From positions 1-54,098 of the forward strand of contig JAOSJP010000006.1 of assembly GCA_027494015.1 (NCBI GenBank): a stretch of DNA of 54,098 nucleotides. Reading direction: 5' to 3'. Positions 9,162 through 17,302 of the stretch are shown piece after piece. The notes under the pieces are model-generated. The model did no database searches and was not told the origin of the DNA. It saw nothing but the letters and a program-made list of their open reading frames with translations. Every line of letters starts with the position of its first letter. Position 1 is the first letter of the stretch. The stretch is from Anaerolineae bacterium. GTDB lineage: Bacteria; Chloroflexota; Anaerolineae; Aggregatilineales; Aggregatilineaceae. Made by a program: the position numbers and the translations under genes.

Positions 9162-9979
9162 AAACGCCCGTTCCACGTCTCGGCGGCGTACTGCTCTTCC
9201 CTTAGCTGAGCGGCCCTGGCGCTCTCCTCTGCGGTCAGCGTATCAGCCTGTTCGAGCGTGAGATCGAACACGCGGCGGAAGCTGTCGGCCATGACGTGCG
9301 CAGCGTCGTGCCAGGAGACGATGCGTCCCAGCGCGCGCTCCAACGTCGTGGCGCGCTCGGCAACGCGCGCGCGCACCCGCGCGCGCTGCTCGTCGCTGGC
9401 GAACACGAGCGCATCGCAGATGCGGGCAATGTCGCCGAAGAGGGGAAGCGTGCCGTGCTGGAGCACCGCGCCGAACTTGCGCACCTGGGCGCTGCCGATC
9501 AGCTTGCCGCCCCCGACGGTGATCTCGTAGTGGCTGGGGACTTCAAAGCACACCGGCCCGCTGGTGGCGTTGTGACCATCGGCGCGTTTGTCTGCTTCCG
9601 GCTCAACCCCCAGGGCATGTAATCCAGCGATCAGCGCCGCGCTGAGGCGGCGGTAGCTCTCGACGACGCCGCCGGAGACGACGGGATCGTCAGCGGGCAG
9701 GGCGACGCTGTAGGTGAGTTCGTCGGTGTGCAGGATCGCCCGCCCGCCGGTCATACGCCGGACGAGGTCCCAGCCGTGCGCGGTCAACCGCGCGTGATCC
9801 ACGTCGGCGACGGGCTGCATGTAGCCCAGCGACAGGCAGGGGGGAGTCCAGGCGAAGAAGCGCAGCGTGGGCGAGACGCGCCCGGCGGCGACCGCCTCCA
9901 TGATTGCCTGGTCAACCGCCATGTTCAGGGGGCCGTCAGCGGGCGGCGTAGTCAGCAGCCGCCAGCGTGCTTGTGTCAT
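9158..9979 (-). CDS. LipM-like octanoyltransferase / lipoate-protein ligase family
   Basis: 273 residues of the biotin/lipoate ligase fold (PF03099). RRMTGGRAILHTDELTYS and GKLIGSAQVRKFGAVLQHG are the substrate-binding motifs. A cysteine at 144 within CFEVPSHYEI matches the position of the catalytic Cys of Bacillus LipM, which moves octanoyl groups from acyl-carrier protein to GcvH. That favours LipM over the ATP-using ligase LplA. The C-terminal accessory domain of LplA is not apparent. No lipoate-dependent enzyme or lipA is nearby. The start at 9979 is preceded by GAGGAG at a rather long spacing of eleven bases. Confidence 0.82.
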   Translation of the reverse strand: MTQARWRLLTTPPADGPLNMAVDQAIMEAVAAGRVSPTLRFFAWTPPCLSLGYMQPVADVDHARLTAHGWDLVRRMTGGRAILHTDELTYSVALPADDPVVSGGVVESYRRLSAALIAGLHALGVEPEADKRADGHNATSGPVCFEVPSHYEITVGGGKLIGSAQVRKFGAVLQHGTLPLFGDIARICDALVFASDEQRARVRARVAERATTLERALGRIVSWHDAAHVMADSFRRVFDLTLEQADTLTAEESARAAQLREEQYAAETWNGRF

Positions 9980-10046
9980 CGCGAAGCATACTCCTCAGGT
10001 GGGATTCCGTCATCGGACAAGAGGATTGTAGCACACTGAGCGGACA

Positions 10047-10074
10047 TTGTGCTTTGGACGTTTGACGCTACAAT
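10047..10074 (+). promoter_or_regulatory. Candidate promoter of the LCP-family gene
   Basis: TTGTGC at 10047-10052 and TACAAT at 10069-10074 with a 16-bp spacer. Transcription would start near 10081, next to the ATG at 10082, so a leaderless start is possible. The -35 is weak. Confidence 0.45.
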
Positions 10075-10102
10075 ACCGGTAATGACCGCAGTGGAGCCGC
10101 CT

Positions 10103-11410
10103 ATGACGCCCGACGACCCGGCCCAGACGCAGCAGCATATGGACGCCGTGGTCCCGCCTGATGCGGCGGGGGGAGCGCCGCGCTCGCCGAAAGCTACCCC
10201 GACCGCCGGGCACTGGTACAGCTTTCCCGGACAGCCGGCGGCGATGTCCTCGCCGGAGCCGCTTTCAACGCCGCTGTACAGGCGCGGGCGGCGCGGCAAG
10301 AGCGCGCGCGACCGCGTGCAGCGACGCAAGGTGCGACGCGAGCTGGGAGCGCCGGAGGACTGGGCATGGGTGATCATTGCTGCGGCGCTGCTGGGCATGA
10401 CCGTCATCATGAGCATGATGGCGTTTGTCTTGCTGCAGGCGACGCGTGACACTCAGGGCACGGTGGCGACCAGCGCCCCGCCGCTTGAGCCAACCTCGGT
10501 GCTGTATGGTCCCGGCGGCGTGCTGGCTGCGTCGGGCGATGCGCCGGTAGGCGGCATGTTGGGCGATGGTCAGAGCATGATCATCCGCCCCTGGGATGGC
10601 AAGGAACGGTTCACCGTGCTGGTCATGGGCATGGACTGGCGGCCAGGGGAGTTCGGCGCGTCGGTGCGCACGGACACCATGATCCTGATCAGCCTCGATC
10701 CGCGCGCCAACAGCGTGGGAATGATGAGCATCCCGCGCGACCTGTACGTGGATGTGCCCGGCTATGGACCGCAGCGCATCAACACGGCGTACAGCGCGGG
10801 CGAGCTTGAGGGGCCGGGCGGCGGGCCGCGCCTGGCGATGCAAACGGTGCAGTACAACTTCGGCATCCGCGTCAACGAGTATGTGCTGGTCAATTTCAAC
10901 ACGTTCACGCGGGTGATTGACCTGATTGGCGGGATCAACCTTGAGGTCGCGCAGGACATCTACGATCCGCTGTATCCCGACATGAACTTCGGCTATGATC
11001 CGTTCTACATCGAAGCGGGCTGGCACCAGATGGATGGTGCGACCGCCCTCAAGTATGCGCGCAGCCGCCATGCCAGCGACGACATTGACCGCAACCGCCG
11101 TCAGCAGCAGGTGATCTACGCGATGCGCGACAAGGTGACAGCCTACAACATGATCCCGGAGCTTGCTGTGCAGGCTCCGGCGCTGTGGTCCGAGCTTAGG
11201 GATGGCATTGACACCGGGCTGGGCCTCGACCAGATTCTGCAACTGGCGTGGTGGGTCAAGGACATTCCTTCGATGAACTACCGGAACGCGGTGTTAGGCT
11301 GGGAGTACGTCATCCCGACGAACTGGCAGGGCCAGGATATTCTCGTCCCTAACCGGGCGAAGCTTGGGCCGCTGATGGCCGAGGTCTTCGGCCCCGATTA
11401 CAGCCAATGA
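10103..11410 (+). CDS. LytR-CpsA-Psr (LCP) family protein
   Basis: LCP proteins transfer polymers from lipid carriers to the cell wall, outside the membrane. The 435 residues comprise a cytosolic basic N-terminus, one transmembrane segment (about 90-112), a Gly/Pro-rich linker and the LCP domain. Family motifs are visible: VMGMDWR, RTDTMILISLD, MMSIPRDLYV, RINTAYSAG, and KYARSRHASDDIDRNRRQQQ with its conserved arginines. I chose the ATG at 10103 because GGAG lies six bases upstream. The ATG at 10082 is in frame and would suit a leaderless transcript. A strong terminator follows. In a Chloroflexota-type envelope the attached glycopolymer is unknown. Confidence 0.9.
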   Translation: MTPDDPAQTQQHMDAVVPPDAAGGAPRSPKATPTAGHWYSFPGQPAAMSSPEPLSTPLYRRGRRGKSARDRVQRRKVRRELGAPEDWAWVIIAAALLGMTVIMSMMAFVLLQATRDTQGTVATSAPPLEPTSVLYGPGGVLAASGDAPVGGMLGDGQSMIIRPWDGKERFTVLVMGMDWRPGEFGASVRTDTMILISLDPRANSVGMMSIPRDLYVDVPGYGPQRINTAYSAGELEGPGGGPRLAMQTVQYNFGIRVNEYVLVNFNTFTRVIDLIGGINLEVAQDIYDPLYPDMNFGYDPFYIEAGWHQMDGATALKYARSRHASDDIDRNRRQQQVIYAMRDKVTAYNMIPELAVQAPALWSELRDGIDTGLGLDQILQLAWWVKDIPSMNYRNAVLGWEYVIPTNWQGQDILVPNRAKLGPLMAEVFGPDYSQ

Positions 11411-11435
11411 GCAGGCACAGCAGCGCACAGGAGGG

Positions 11436-11469
11436 AAGGGAAGCGAAGGGAGCGTTGCTTCCCTTTTTT
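11436..11469 (+). terminator. Rho-independent terminator after the LCP gene
   Basis: Nine-base-pair stem AAGGGAAGC / GCTTCCCTT with a 12-base loop, ending in a run of six T. Confidence 0.85.
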
Positions 11470-11571
11470 GTGTACGCGGCACATGGGCAGCGGGGCGCTC
11501 GCTGATGGGAGCGAAGGCACCTGCGGCCCGGTTCTTATCCGGCAAGCGTTCAGCACGCGGAGCGAGCCTGT

Positions 11572-13509
11572 ATGACGGCATTGCAGGAGATCATCACGAC
11601 GCTGCGTGAGAGCAAGCGCGCTCTGACGCAGCCCTACCACGTGCCCGGCCTGTGGATCGATCATGAGCAGCCGGCGGCACAGGCGGTCAACCCCTACGAC
11701 TTCTACGCCGACAAGCTGCAATGGATCGCCGCGCAACCGGCGCAGCCGCTGATTCAGGGGGCAGGCGGGTCGTGGACGCGCTACGCCATCGTCTACAACC
11801 TGTTCCCGCGCGTGACAGCGGCTTACGACCACGCGCACGACGGCGTGCTAGGGATTGGCTCCTCAGCGGACGGCTGGCGCGAGACGGGGACGCTGCTCAA
11901 GAGCATCGTGCTGCTGCCGTATATCCGCAGCCTGGGCGTCAACACGGTGCATCTGCTGCCGATCACGGCGGTGGGGCAGGATGGCAAGAAGGGCACGCTG
12001 GGGTCGCCCTACGGCATCCGCGATCCGTATGCCCTGGACGAGAATCTCAACGAGCCGGCACTGGGCCTTGCGGTGGATACGCTGTTCGCGGGCTTTGTCG
12101 AGGCGGCGCACCGCCTGGGGATGCGCGTGATCATGGAGTTCGTGCTGCGCACGGCCTCCAAAGATGGCGCGTGGATCGGCGAACACCCGGAGTGGTTCTA
12201 CTGGATTCGCGAAGACGTGCCGGATCGCACGCTGGGCAGCACTGACCCGAATGCTTATGGCATCCCGATCTTCCCGCCGGACGATCTGGCCAAAGTCAAG
12301 GAGAAGATCGCTCGCGAGGACTTCAGGGCGCTGCCCCCGCCTCCAAACTCGCACCGGGCCATGTTTGTGCCCCCGCCTCGCCCTGACCAGGTCTGGATGG
12401 AAGATGGGCGTTGGCTGGGCCAGCTTGACGACGGCACGCGGCTGCGCATCCCTGGCGCGTTCACCGACTGGCCGCCCGACGACAACCAGCCGCCCTGGAC
12501 GGATGTGACGTACCTGCGCATGTACGATCACCCGGATTTCAACTACATCGCCTACAACACGCTGCGCATGTACGACGAGCGGCTGGCCCGCCCGGAGAAC
12601 GCGGTTGCGCCGCTGTGGGATGCCATCGCCGGGGTGATCCCGCATCACCAGCGGGAGTTCGGCATTGACGGGGTGATGATTGACATGGGACACGCGCTGC
12701 CCATGCCGCTCAAGCAGCGCATCGTCGCGTCGGCGCGCGCCATGGACCCTGATTTCGCCTTCTGGGATGAGAACTTCGTCATTGGGCAGGCGAGCGTGGA
12801 CGAGGGGTACAACGCGGTGCTGGGCTATCTTGTGTTTGACTTCCATCACCCGGAAAAGCTGCGCGAATTCCTGGGGAGGCTGGCCCACGAACGACTGCCG
12901 CTGCCCTTCTTCGCGACGGCGGAGAGCCACAACACGCCGCGCGCTGCCGTCCGGCCCTATGCGCTCCAGTATGTGCACTACACGCTGGCCTTCAGCATCC
13001 TGGTGCCGGGCATCCCCTTCATTCACAGCGGGTTCGAGCTGATGGAGACCAAGCCGATCAACACCGGACTGAACTTCACCGACGAGATGATCCGCGAGCA
13101 CCCTGCCGAGTCGCTACCGCTGTTCAGCGCGTGGGCATTTGGCTGGACGCGACCGGATAACCTGCTCGGCTCGGTTCGTTATGCGCTCGCGCTGCGTCGG
13201 AAGTACGCCGATCTGCTCAGCGATCCCGACCCGGCGACGGTGTTTGTGGGCTACAGTGACAACCCGACGCTGACGGTCTTCGCGCGGCAGAACAGTGCGG
13301 AGACGCTGGTCATCGTGGCCAGCGCCAGCTTTGCCACGCGCGAGGACGGCAGAGCGTTCCTGCCTGTGTGCGAGTGTGATCTCGTGCCGCTGTGGGGGAC
13401 TGATGCCGTTCACCGGGGAAAGGGCGCGGTGCACCTGGATGTCAGCCTGGGCAACGGGCACATGGTGATTCTGGAGGGCGGGCCGGACTTCCCGCCGCTG
13501 GAGAAGTAG
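11572..13509 (+). CDS. GH13-like (alpha-amylase family) protein with unusual active-site residues
   Basis: 645 residues resembling a group of alpha-amylase-fold enzymes that act on alpha-glucans. Recognisable segments are GEHPEWFYWI, QPPWTDVTYLRMYDHPDF, the nucleophile region IDGVMIDMGHALP (Asp371), the acid/base region FAFWDENFV (Glu400) and region IV AESHNTPRAA. The Arg usually two residues before the nucleophile is Met369, and the usual His-Asp of region IV reads His453-Asn454. Activity may therefore be altered. There is no signal peptide, so a cytosolic protein is inferred. GGAG precedes the ATG by nine bases. No glycogen or maltodextrin genes surround it. The fold is clear; the substrate is not. 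Confidence 0.78.
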   Translation: MTALQEIITTLRESKRALTQPYHVPGLWIDHEQPAAQAVNPYDFYADKLQWIAAQPAQPLIQGAGGSWTRYAIVYNLFPRVTAAYDHAHDGVLGIGSSADGWRETGTLLKSIVLLPYIRSLGVNTVHLLPITAVGQDGKKGTLGSPYGIRDPYALDENLNEPALGLAVDTLFAGFVEAAHRLGMRVIMEFVLRTASKDGAWIGEHPEWFYWIREDVPDRTLGSTDPNAYGIPIFPPDDLAKVKEKIAREDFRALPPPPNSHRAMFVPPPRPDQVWMEDGRWLGQLDDGTRLRIPGAFTDWPPDDNQPPWTDVTYLRMYDHPDFNYIAYNTLRMYDERLARPENAVAPLWDAIAGVIPHHQREFGIDGVMIDMGHALPMPLKQRIVASARAMDPDFAFWDENFVIGQASVDEGYNAVLGYLVFDFHHPEKLREFLGRLAHERLPLPFFATAESHNTPRAAVRPYALQYVHYTLAFSILVPGIPFIHSGFELMETKPINTGLNFTDEMIREHPAESLPLFSAWAFGWTRPDNLLGSVRYALALRRKYADLLSDPDPATVFVGYSDNPTLTVFARQNSAETLVIVASASFATREDGRAFLPVCECDLVPLWGTDAVHRGKGAVHLDVSLGNGHMVILEGGPDFPPLEK

Positions 13510-13524
13510 GCCTGGAGAGCGCGG

Positions 13525-13550
13525 CGAGAACACCTTTGCGGGCGTTCTCG
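13525..13550. other. Hairpin downstream of the GH13-like gene
   Basis: CGAGAAC / GTTCTCG stem separated by 12 bases, about 15 bp after the stop. There is no T tract, so it is at best a weak terminator. The remainder of the 377-bp gap is occupied by repeat copy 2, with nothing else recognisable. Confidence 0.4.
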
Positions 13551-13663
13551 TGCTGTTGGTGGCGGGGGAGGGCGGCTGGAACGCTATCCTCCAGCCTCTT
13601 TCCTCACCAACCGGAGGGCCATAGAAGGCGCCGTGTAGCGCCTGCTACACCTGACGCGCAGTT

Positions 13664-13891
13664 CATAACGCGACTCTAGAGCGTGTTATGAGCTTGGTAC
13701 CCTTGATAAGGGAGAGGGGCGCTCTGTTTACCTCACCCCCTGGCCTCGCTGCGCTCGGCCTTTCCCCCTCTCCATGCATGGAGAGGGGGGAGTCGAGGCG
13801 CGCCAGCGCCGAGACGGGGGTGAGGTAAATCAGGAGCTACCCAAAACCGCTGGGGAAAGACAGGGCTGTAAGTGCATAACGCGACTCTAGG
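13664..13891 (+). repeat. Dispersed 210-bp repeat, copy 2, with a duplicated end
   Basis: Same family as 3592-3801 and 40907-41120. The main unit runs from about 13676 to 13891 and contains a perfect 26-bp palindrome at 13764-13789 centred on ATGCAT. The 16-bp string CATAACGCGACTCTAG occurs both just before the unit (13664-13679) and at its right end (13875-13890), as if the end of a second element abuts the first. The terminal CTAG at 13887-13890 overlaps the stop codon of adk. Confidence 0.85.
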
Positions 13892-14465
13892 GCTGCGCGG
13901 CCTTGATCAGGTCGCGCACGTCCTGGTAGATCGCTTCGATCGGGCGGTCGGCGTCCAGGGACCTGATCAGACCGGCGCGCTGGCGGTAGTAGGGCATGAC
14001 GCTCGCTTCAACCTGGGCGTGATCGTTCAGGCGCTTCTCAATGACCTCTGGCCGATCGTCGGCGCGACCTTCCTGGCGGCCCAGCAAGCGCTGGCGCGAG
14101 ACGGTCGTGGGCAGCGCGAAGTCCACCACCAGATCGAGCCTGCCCCCAAGCTCGTGCAGCAGATCGTCGAGGGCCTGCGCCTGGGCAGCCGTGCGCGGGA
14201 AGCCGTCGAAGATGGCGCCCATCTGCACGTCCGGCTGGGCAAGTCGCTCGCGGACCATGCCGATGGTGATCTCGTCGGGGACGAGCGCGCCCTTGCTCAT
14301 GTACGCCTGCGCCCGCTGGCCCAGGGAGGTTCGCTCGCTGAGGTGTTTGCGAAATAGCTCGCCGGTCGAGATCTGCACAAGACCAAGCTCGGCAGCGGCT
14401 CGCTTGGCCTGGGTGCCCTTGCCGCAGCCGGGCGGCCCAAAGAAGACCACGAATGTCGGTGTCAT
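13887..14465 (-). CDS. adk: Adenylate kinase, short form
   Basis: Interconverts ATP + AMP and two ADP. The 192 residues contain the P-loop GPPGCGKGTQAKR at 9-21, the AMP-binding STGELFRKHL, and IFDGFPRTAAQAQ. The LID insertion found in long bacterial forms is missing, as in other short-form kinases. The start at 14465 has GGGAG five bases upstream; the frame remains open beyond but without family sequence. The stop codon TAG is read from the CTAG end of the dispersed repeat, so the last residues may differ from the ancestral end. Unusually, the gene is not next to secY or other ribosomal-protein genes. Confidence 0.92.
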   Translation of the reverse strand: MTPTFVVFFGPPGCGKGTQAKRAAAELGLVQISTGELFRKHLSERTSLGQRAQAYMSKGALVPDEITIGMVRERLAQPDVQMGAIFDGFPRTAAQAQALDDLLHELGGRLDLVVDFALPTTVSRQRLLGRQEGRADDRPEVIEKRLNDHAQVEASVMPYYRQRAGLIRSLDADRPIEAIYQDVRDLIKAAQP

Positions 14466-14555
14466 AGAGGCTCCCTCAGAAAGGCGCTGTGAAGAATAGC
14501 CTGATGCGCATGGCGGCCAGGATTGTACCGGAAGTTGCGCCCCGGACAAAGTGCG

Positions 14556-14891
14556 CTAGAGCAGCTTGAGCTGACCCGCGCAGTCGTCCGCTGGTTCGGC
14601 CAGCATTTCCAGGTCACGGCGCTGCTTGTAAGAGTCGATCTCGGCCTCGGCCCAGGCGACGATGTACTTGATCGAGGCGCGCCAGGCGGCGCTCTGCTGA
14701 CCCAGGCCGAGATCGCCGCGCGCCTGGCACACGATGTCGTAGATGCGCTCGCGGCCCAGCGCCGCCAACACCAGAGGGACAAACAGCCGATAATTGCTCA
14801 CGGTCGGTGCGATGCACGAGTCCGGGCACCCCACGCGGCGCAGGGCTTCTTCGAGCGCCTGCTGGTTCAGAATCTCCGGTCGCTTGGGCAT
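14556..14891 (-). CDS. Hypothetical protein (111 residues)
   Basis: Not recognised. A small acidic, mostly helical protein with conserved-looking hydrophobic patterning (RLFVPLVLAALG, IKYIVAWAEAEID), three cysteines (two in the first quarter) and no signal or membrane segment. MPKRPEIL at 14891 was chosen as start because GGGAG lies eight bases upstream. An upstream ATG at 14921 would add ten residues, eight bases after a TACACT hexamer. It sits between adk and a tRNA terminator, on the same strand as both. Real coding is likely from the ribosome-binding site and position, but the function is unknown. Confidence 0.55.
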   Translation of the reverse strand: MPKRPEILNQQALEEALRRVGCPDSCIAPTVSNYRLFVPLVLAALGRERIYDIVCQARGDLGLGQQSAAWRASIKYIVAWAEAEIDSYKQRRDLEMLAEPADDCAGQLKLL

Positions 14892-14992
14892 GGCTTGCGC
14901 TCCCATCCTCACGACGGCCATCTACGTGTAGTGTATGCGATCACGGGGGTGCCAGACAAGTGAGGAACGGCAGATCGGCAGCTTGGCAAACG

Positions 14993-15014
14993 AAAACTCG
15001 GCGGTGCGCCGAGT
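14993..15014 (-). terminator. Terminator of the tRNA(CAT) gene
   Basis: Eight-base-pair stem (ACTCGGCG / CGCCGAGT) with a 3-base loop, followed on the minus strand by TTTTCGTTT, nine bases after the tRNA end. Confidence 0.85.
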
Positions 15015-15022
15015 GTGAGGAG

Positions 15023-15094
15023 TGGCGACGGTGTGATTTGAACACACGACCCAGGGCTTATGAGTCCCCTGCTCTACCGCTGAGCTACGTCGCC
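15023..15094 (-). tRNA. tRNA with CAT anticodon (Met, or Ile after lysidine modification)
   Basis: 72-nt cloverleaf read on the minus strand. The acceptor GGCGACG pairs with CGTCGCC, the D stem is GCTC/GAGC, the T stem is GTGTG/CACAC, and the anticodon loop is CTCATAA. The last anticodon-stem pair is an A-G mismatch. CCA is not encoded. The identity (elongator Met versus Ile2) cannot be decided from the anticodon. It has its own promoter and terminator. Confidence 0.92.
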
Positions 15095-15107
15095 GAACTA
15101 ACCGCGT

Positions 15108-15135
15108 ATTATACCAGCAGACGCGGGCGCGTCAA
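15108..15135 (-). promoter_or_regulatory. Promoter of the tRNA(CAT) gene
   Basis: On the minus strand, TTGACG and a perfect TATAAT separated by 16 bp. The -10 ends 13 bases before the mature tRNA. Confidence 0.85.
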
Positions 15136-15169
15136 TGGTTTTTCGCCTGCGTTTTCCGTCGCCAGCCGC

Positions 15170-15682
15170 TCAGCGAATGACTTCCCAGGCCAGGTGCGCC
15201 AGCTCTGGCGCGATGAGCTTTTCCCAGGCAAGCTGCACAGCGGCGGGTGATCCAGGCGTGGAGATGATGACCTTGTTGCGGTAGACGCCGGCGGTAGCAC
15301 GGGAGAGCATCGCCGCCGCGCCCACCTGCTGGTAGCTGAGCATGCGGAACAACTCGCCGAAGCCGGGCAGCATCTTCTCCAGCCTGCGACTCAGGGCATC
15401 GTAGGTGCGGTCGCGTGGCGAGATGCCGGTGCCGCCGTTGAACAGGATCACGCGGGCCTCGCCTGCGGCCAATTCGTCCAGCACGGCCAGCACCAGATCC
15501 GCCTCATCCTTGATGATCCGATAGGCGACCACGCGATGCCCGGCGGCGGCGATCTGCTCGCGCAGGTAGGCGGCGTTCACGTCACTTTCGGGGGTGCGCG
15601 TGTCGCTGACAGTGACGATGGCCAGGGGGACCGGGCCTTGCTGGGCGGCGGCGGCTCTGTGCTGGTCGCTGCTCGAACTCAT
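15170..15682 (-). CDS. moaB: MoaB/Mog-type molybdenum cofactor protein
   Basis: 170-residue protein of the MoaB/MogA family, which adenylylates molybdopterin ahead of MoeA. Motifs are [12 protein letters not shown] near the N-terminus, [13 protein letters not shown] (the molybdopterin-binding GGTG loop) and [18 protein letters not shown]. The start at 15682 (MSSSSDQH) gives normal family length and follows GAGGT at short spacing; an upstream in-frame ATG at 15748 would add a non-conserved 22 residues. Moco genes in the window (moeA at 751) are not clustered with it. It lies between the tRNA promoter and glnA, on the same strand as glnA. Confidence 0.92.
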   Translation of the reverse strand: MSSSSDQHRAAAAQQGPVPLAIVTVSDTRTPESDVNAAYLREQIAAAGHRVVAYRIIKDEADLVLAVLDELAAGEARVILFNGGTGISPRDRTYDALSRRLEKMLPGFGELFRMLSYQQVGAAAMLSRATAGVYRNKVIISTPGSPAAVQLAWEKLIAPELAHLAWEVIR

Positions 15683-15796
15683 AGGACCTCGCTGGCGTGC
15701 TGGCTGCTGGCTGACGCCCATGATAGCAGCGGAGAAGGCAGGGGGCAACCCTTGAGGGCTGCCCCCGCCTGGAGTCCTGCGGCGCAGGAACGCGGT

Positions 15797-17137
15797 CTAC
15801 ACCGTGTGCATGTAACGTTTGATCTCCCAGCTTGTCACGTGAATGCGGTACTCGTCCCATTCCATGCGCTTGGCCCGCTCGTAAACGTTGTAGATGTGAT
15901 CGCCGAGCGTCTTGAGCACAATCTCATCTTCGGCCAGCGCGTCCAGCGCTTCTTCCAGCGTGCCCGGCAGCACCCCCACGCCGTTGGCCTCGCGCTCAGC
16001 GGGCGTCCAGTGAAAGACATCATCGGAGACGGGAGGTGGCGGCTCAAGCCCGCGCTCGATGCCGTCCAGACCTGCTTCGAGCATGACGGCGAAGGCCAGG
16101 TAGGGATTGCAGCTTGGGTCGGGGAAGCGCAACTCAACGCGCGTGCTGTTCTCGCGGCCCGGCGAGTGGCGCGGCACACGTACCAGGGCCGAACGGTTGC
16201 GCTGCGCCCAGCACACATAGACAGGCGCTTCGTAGCCGGGGGTCAGACGCTTGTAGCTGTTGACCGTCGGCGCGACGACAGCAGCCAGGGCGCGGGCGTG
16301 GGCGAGCTGCCCGGCGACAAATTGCCGCGCGGTAACCGTCAGGTTGAACACACCGGACGGGTCGTACATCCTGGTCTCGCCGGTTCTGCGATCCATCAAG
16401 CTCTGGTGGACGTGCATGCCGCTGCCGTTGATGCCGAAGACGGGCTTGGGCATGAAGGTGGCGATCAGGCCGTGCTTGGCGGCAATGCCCTTAACCGTGT
16501 ACTTGAAAGTCACGGCGTTGTCGGCGGCGTGCAGGGCCTGCTCGTAGCGGAAGTCAATCTCGTGCTGACCGATGGCCACCTCGTGATGGGCCATTTCAAC
16601 ATGGATGCGCAGGGCCAGCAGCGCGCGGGTGATGTCGCTGCGCACGCGCTGAGCCTCGTCACCGGGTGAGAAGTCAAAATAGCCGCCGACATCGTGCGGG
16701 ACCGCTTCGCGACCATTCTCGCGGAAGAGGAAGAACTCCAGTTCTGGCCCCGTGTTGTAGATGAAGCCAAGCTGCTCGGCGTGGGCTACTGCACGCTTGA
16801 GCGCATAGCGCGGGTCGCCTTCGAACGGGGTGCCATCCGGGTTATACACGTCGCAGATGATGCGCGCGCGCCGCCCCAGCGGGTCGTCCAGCGTCCAGGG
16901 CAGGACGCGAAAAGTGATGGGATCGGGACGCAGAAACATGTCCGATTCCTGGATGCGAGCGAAACCCTGAATTGATGACCCGTCGAACCACACGCCGCGC
17001 TCCAGCGCCTCCTCCAACCCCACATCCTGGATAGTCACGCTTTTGGTCGCGCCGAAGATGTCGGTGAACTGTAGATCAATGAACTTCACGCCCTCTGCCT
17101 TGACGGTCTCAATGATTGCGTGCGCTTTGTCTTCCAT
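15797..17137 (-). CDS. glnA: Glutamine synthetase, type I-alpha
   Basis: Makes glutamine from glutamate, ammonia and ATP. At 446 residues it is the shorter GSI-alpha form, which lacks the insertion and adenylylation loop of GSI-beta. Landmarks are WFDGSSIQGF (substrate latch), GPELEFFLF, EIDFRYEQAL, the ATP site NGSGMHVHQSL, and RVELRFPDPSCNPYLA. Arg in GFARIQESD matches the residue used for glutamine feedback in Bacillus-type enzymes. The ATG has GAGGAG nine bases upstream and a consensus promoter further up. Adenylylation control is unlikely because the target loop is absent. Confidence 0.96.
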   Translation of the reverse strand: MEDKAHAIIETVKAEGVKFIDLQFTDIFGATKSVTIQDVGLEEALERGVWFDGSSIQGFARIQESDMFLRPDPITFRVLPWTLDDPLGRRARIICDVYNPDGTPFEGDPRYALKRAVAHAEQLGFIYNTGPELEFFLFRENGREAVPHDVGGYFDFSPGDEAQRVRSDITRALLALRIHVEMAHHEVAIGQHEIDFRYEQALHAADNAVTFKYTVKGIAAKHGLIATFMPKPVFGINGSGMHVHQSLMDRRTGETRMYDPSGVFNLTVTARQFVAGQLAHARALAAVVAPTVNSYKRLTPGYEAPVYVCWAQRNRSALVRVPRHSPGRENSTRVELRFPDPSCNPYLAFAVMLEAGLDGIERGLEPPPPVSDDVFHWTPAEREANGVGVLPGTLEEALDALAEDEIVLKTLGDHIYNVYERAKRMEWDEYRIHVTSWEIKRYMHTV

Positions 17138-17174
17138 AGTGGCGGCTCTCCTCTGCAACGGTCGGTACACGCTG

Positions 17175-17202
17175 ATTATAGTGGCGCGGCGATCACCGTC
17201 CA
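17175..17202 (-). promoter_or_regulatory. Promoter of glnA
   Basis: On the minus strand, TGGACG (17197-17202) and perfect TATAAT (17175-17180) with a 16-bp spacer, 38 bp upstream of the glnA ATG. No operator or glutamine-riboswitch motif was recognised. Confidence 0.7.
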
Positions 17203-17239
17203 CTGCCAGACTTGTGCATTACTCACAAGAATCAAACTG

Positions 17240-17271
17240 CCCCGGCAGCCAATCTGGATGATCTGCCGGGG
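17240..17271 (-). terminator. Probable terminator after fabD
   Basis: Perfect nine-base-pair stem CCCCGGCAG / CTGCCGGGG with a 14-base loop, 31 bp after the fabD stop. The T tract is imperfect (CAGTTTGATTCTT). Confidence 0.6.
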
Positions 17272-17285
17272 TAGCTCAGAAGGCG

Positions 17286-17302
17286 TTGGGCATATTGCCC
17301 AA
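17286..17302 (-). other. Tight hairpin abutting the fabD stop
   Basis: TTGGGCA, a TAT loop, then TGCCCAA: seven perfect base pairs directly after the fabD stop codon. It may stabilise the 3' end or assist the terminator 15 bp beyond. Confidence 0.45.

Noticed and set aside
17138..17302. Glutamine riboswitch upstream of glnA
   Set aside because: No matching conserved core could be seen; the hairpins there are better explained as fabD 3' structures.
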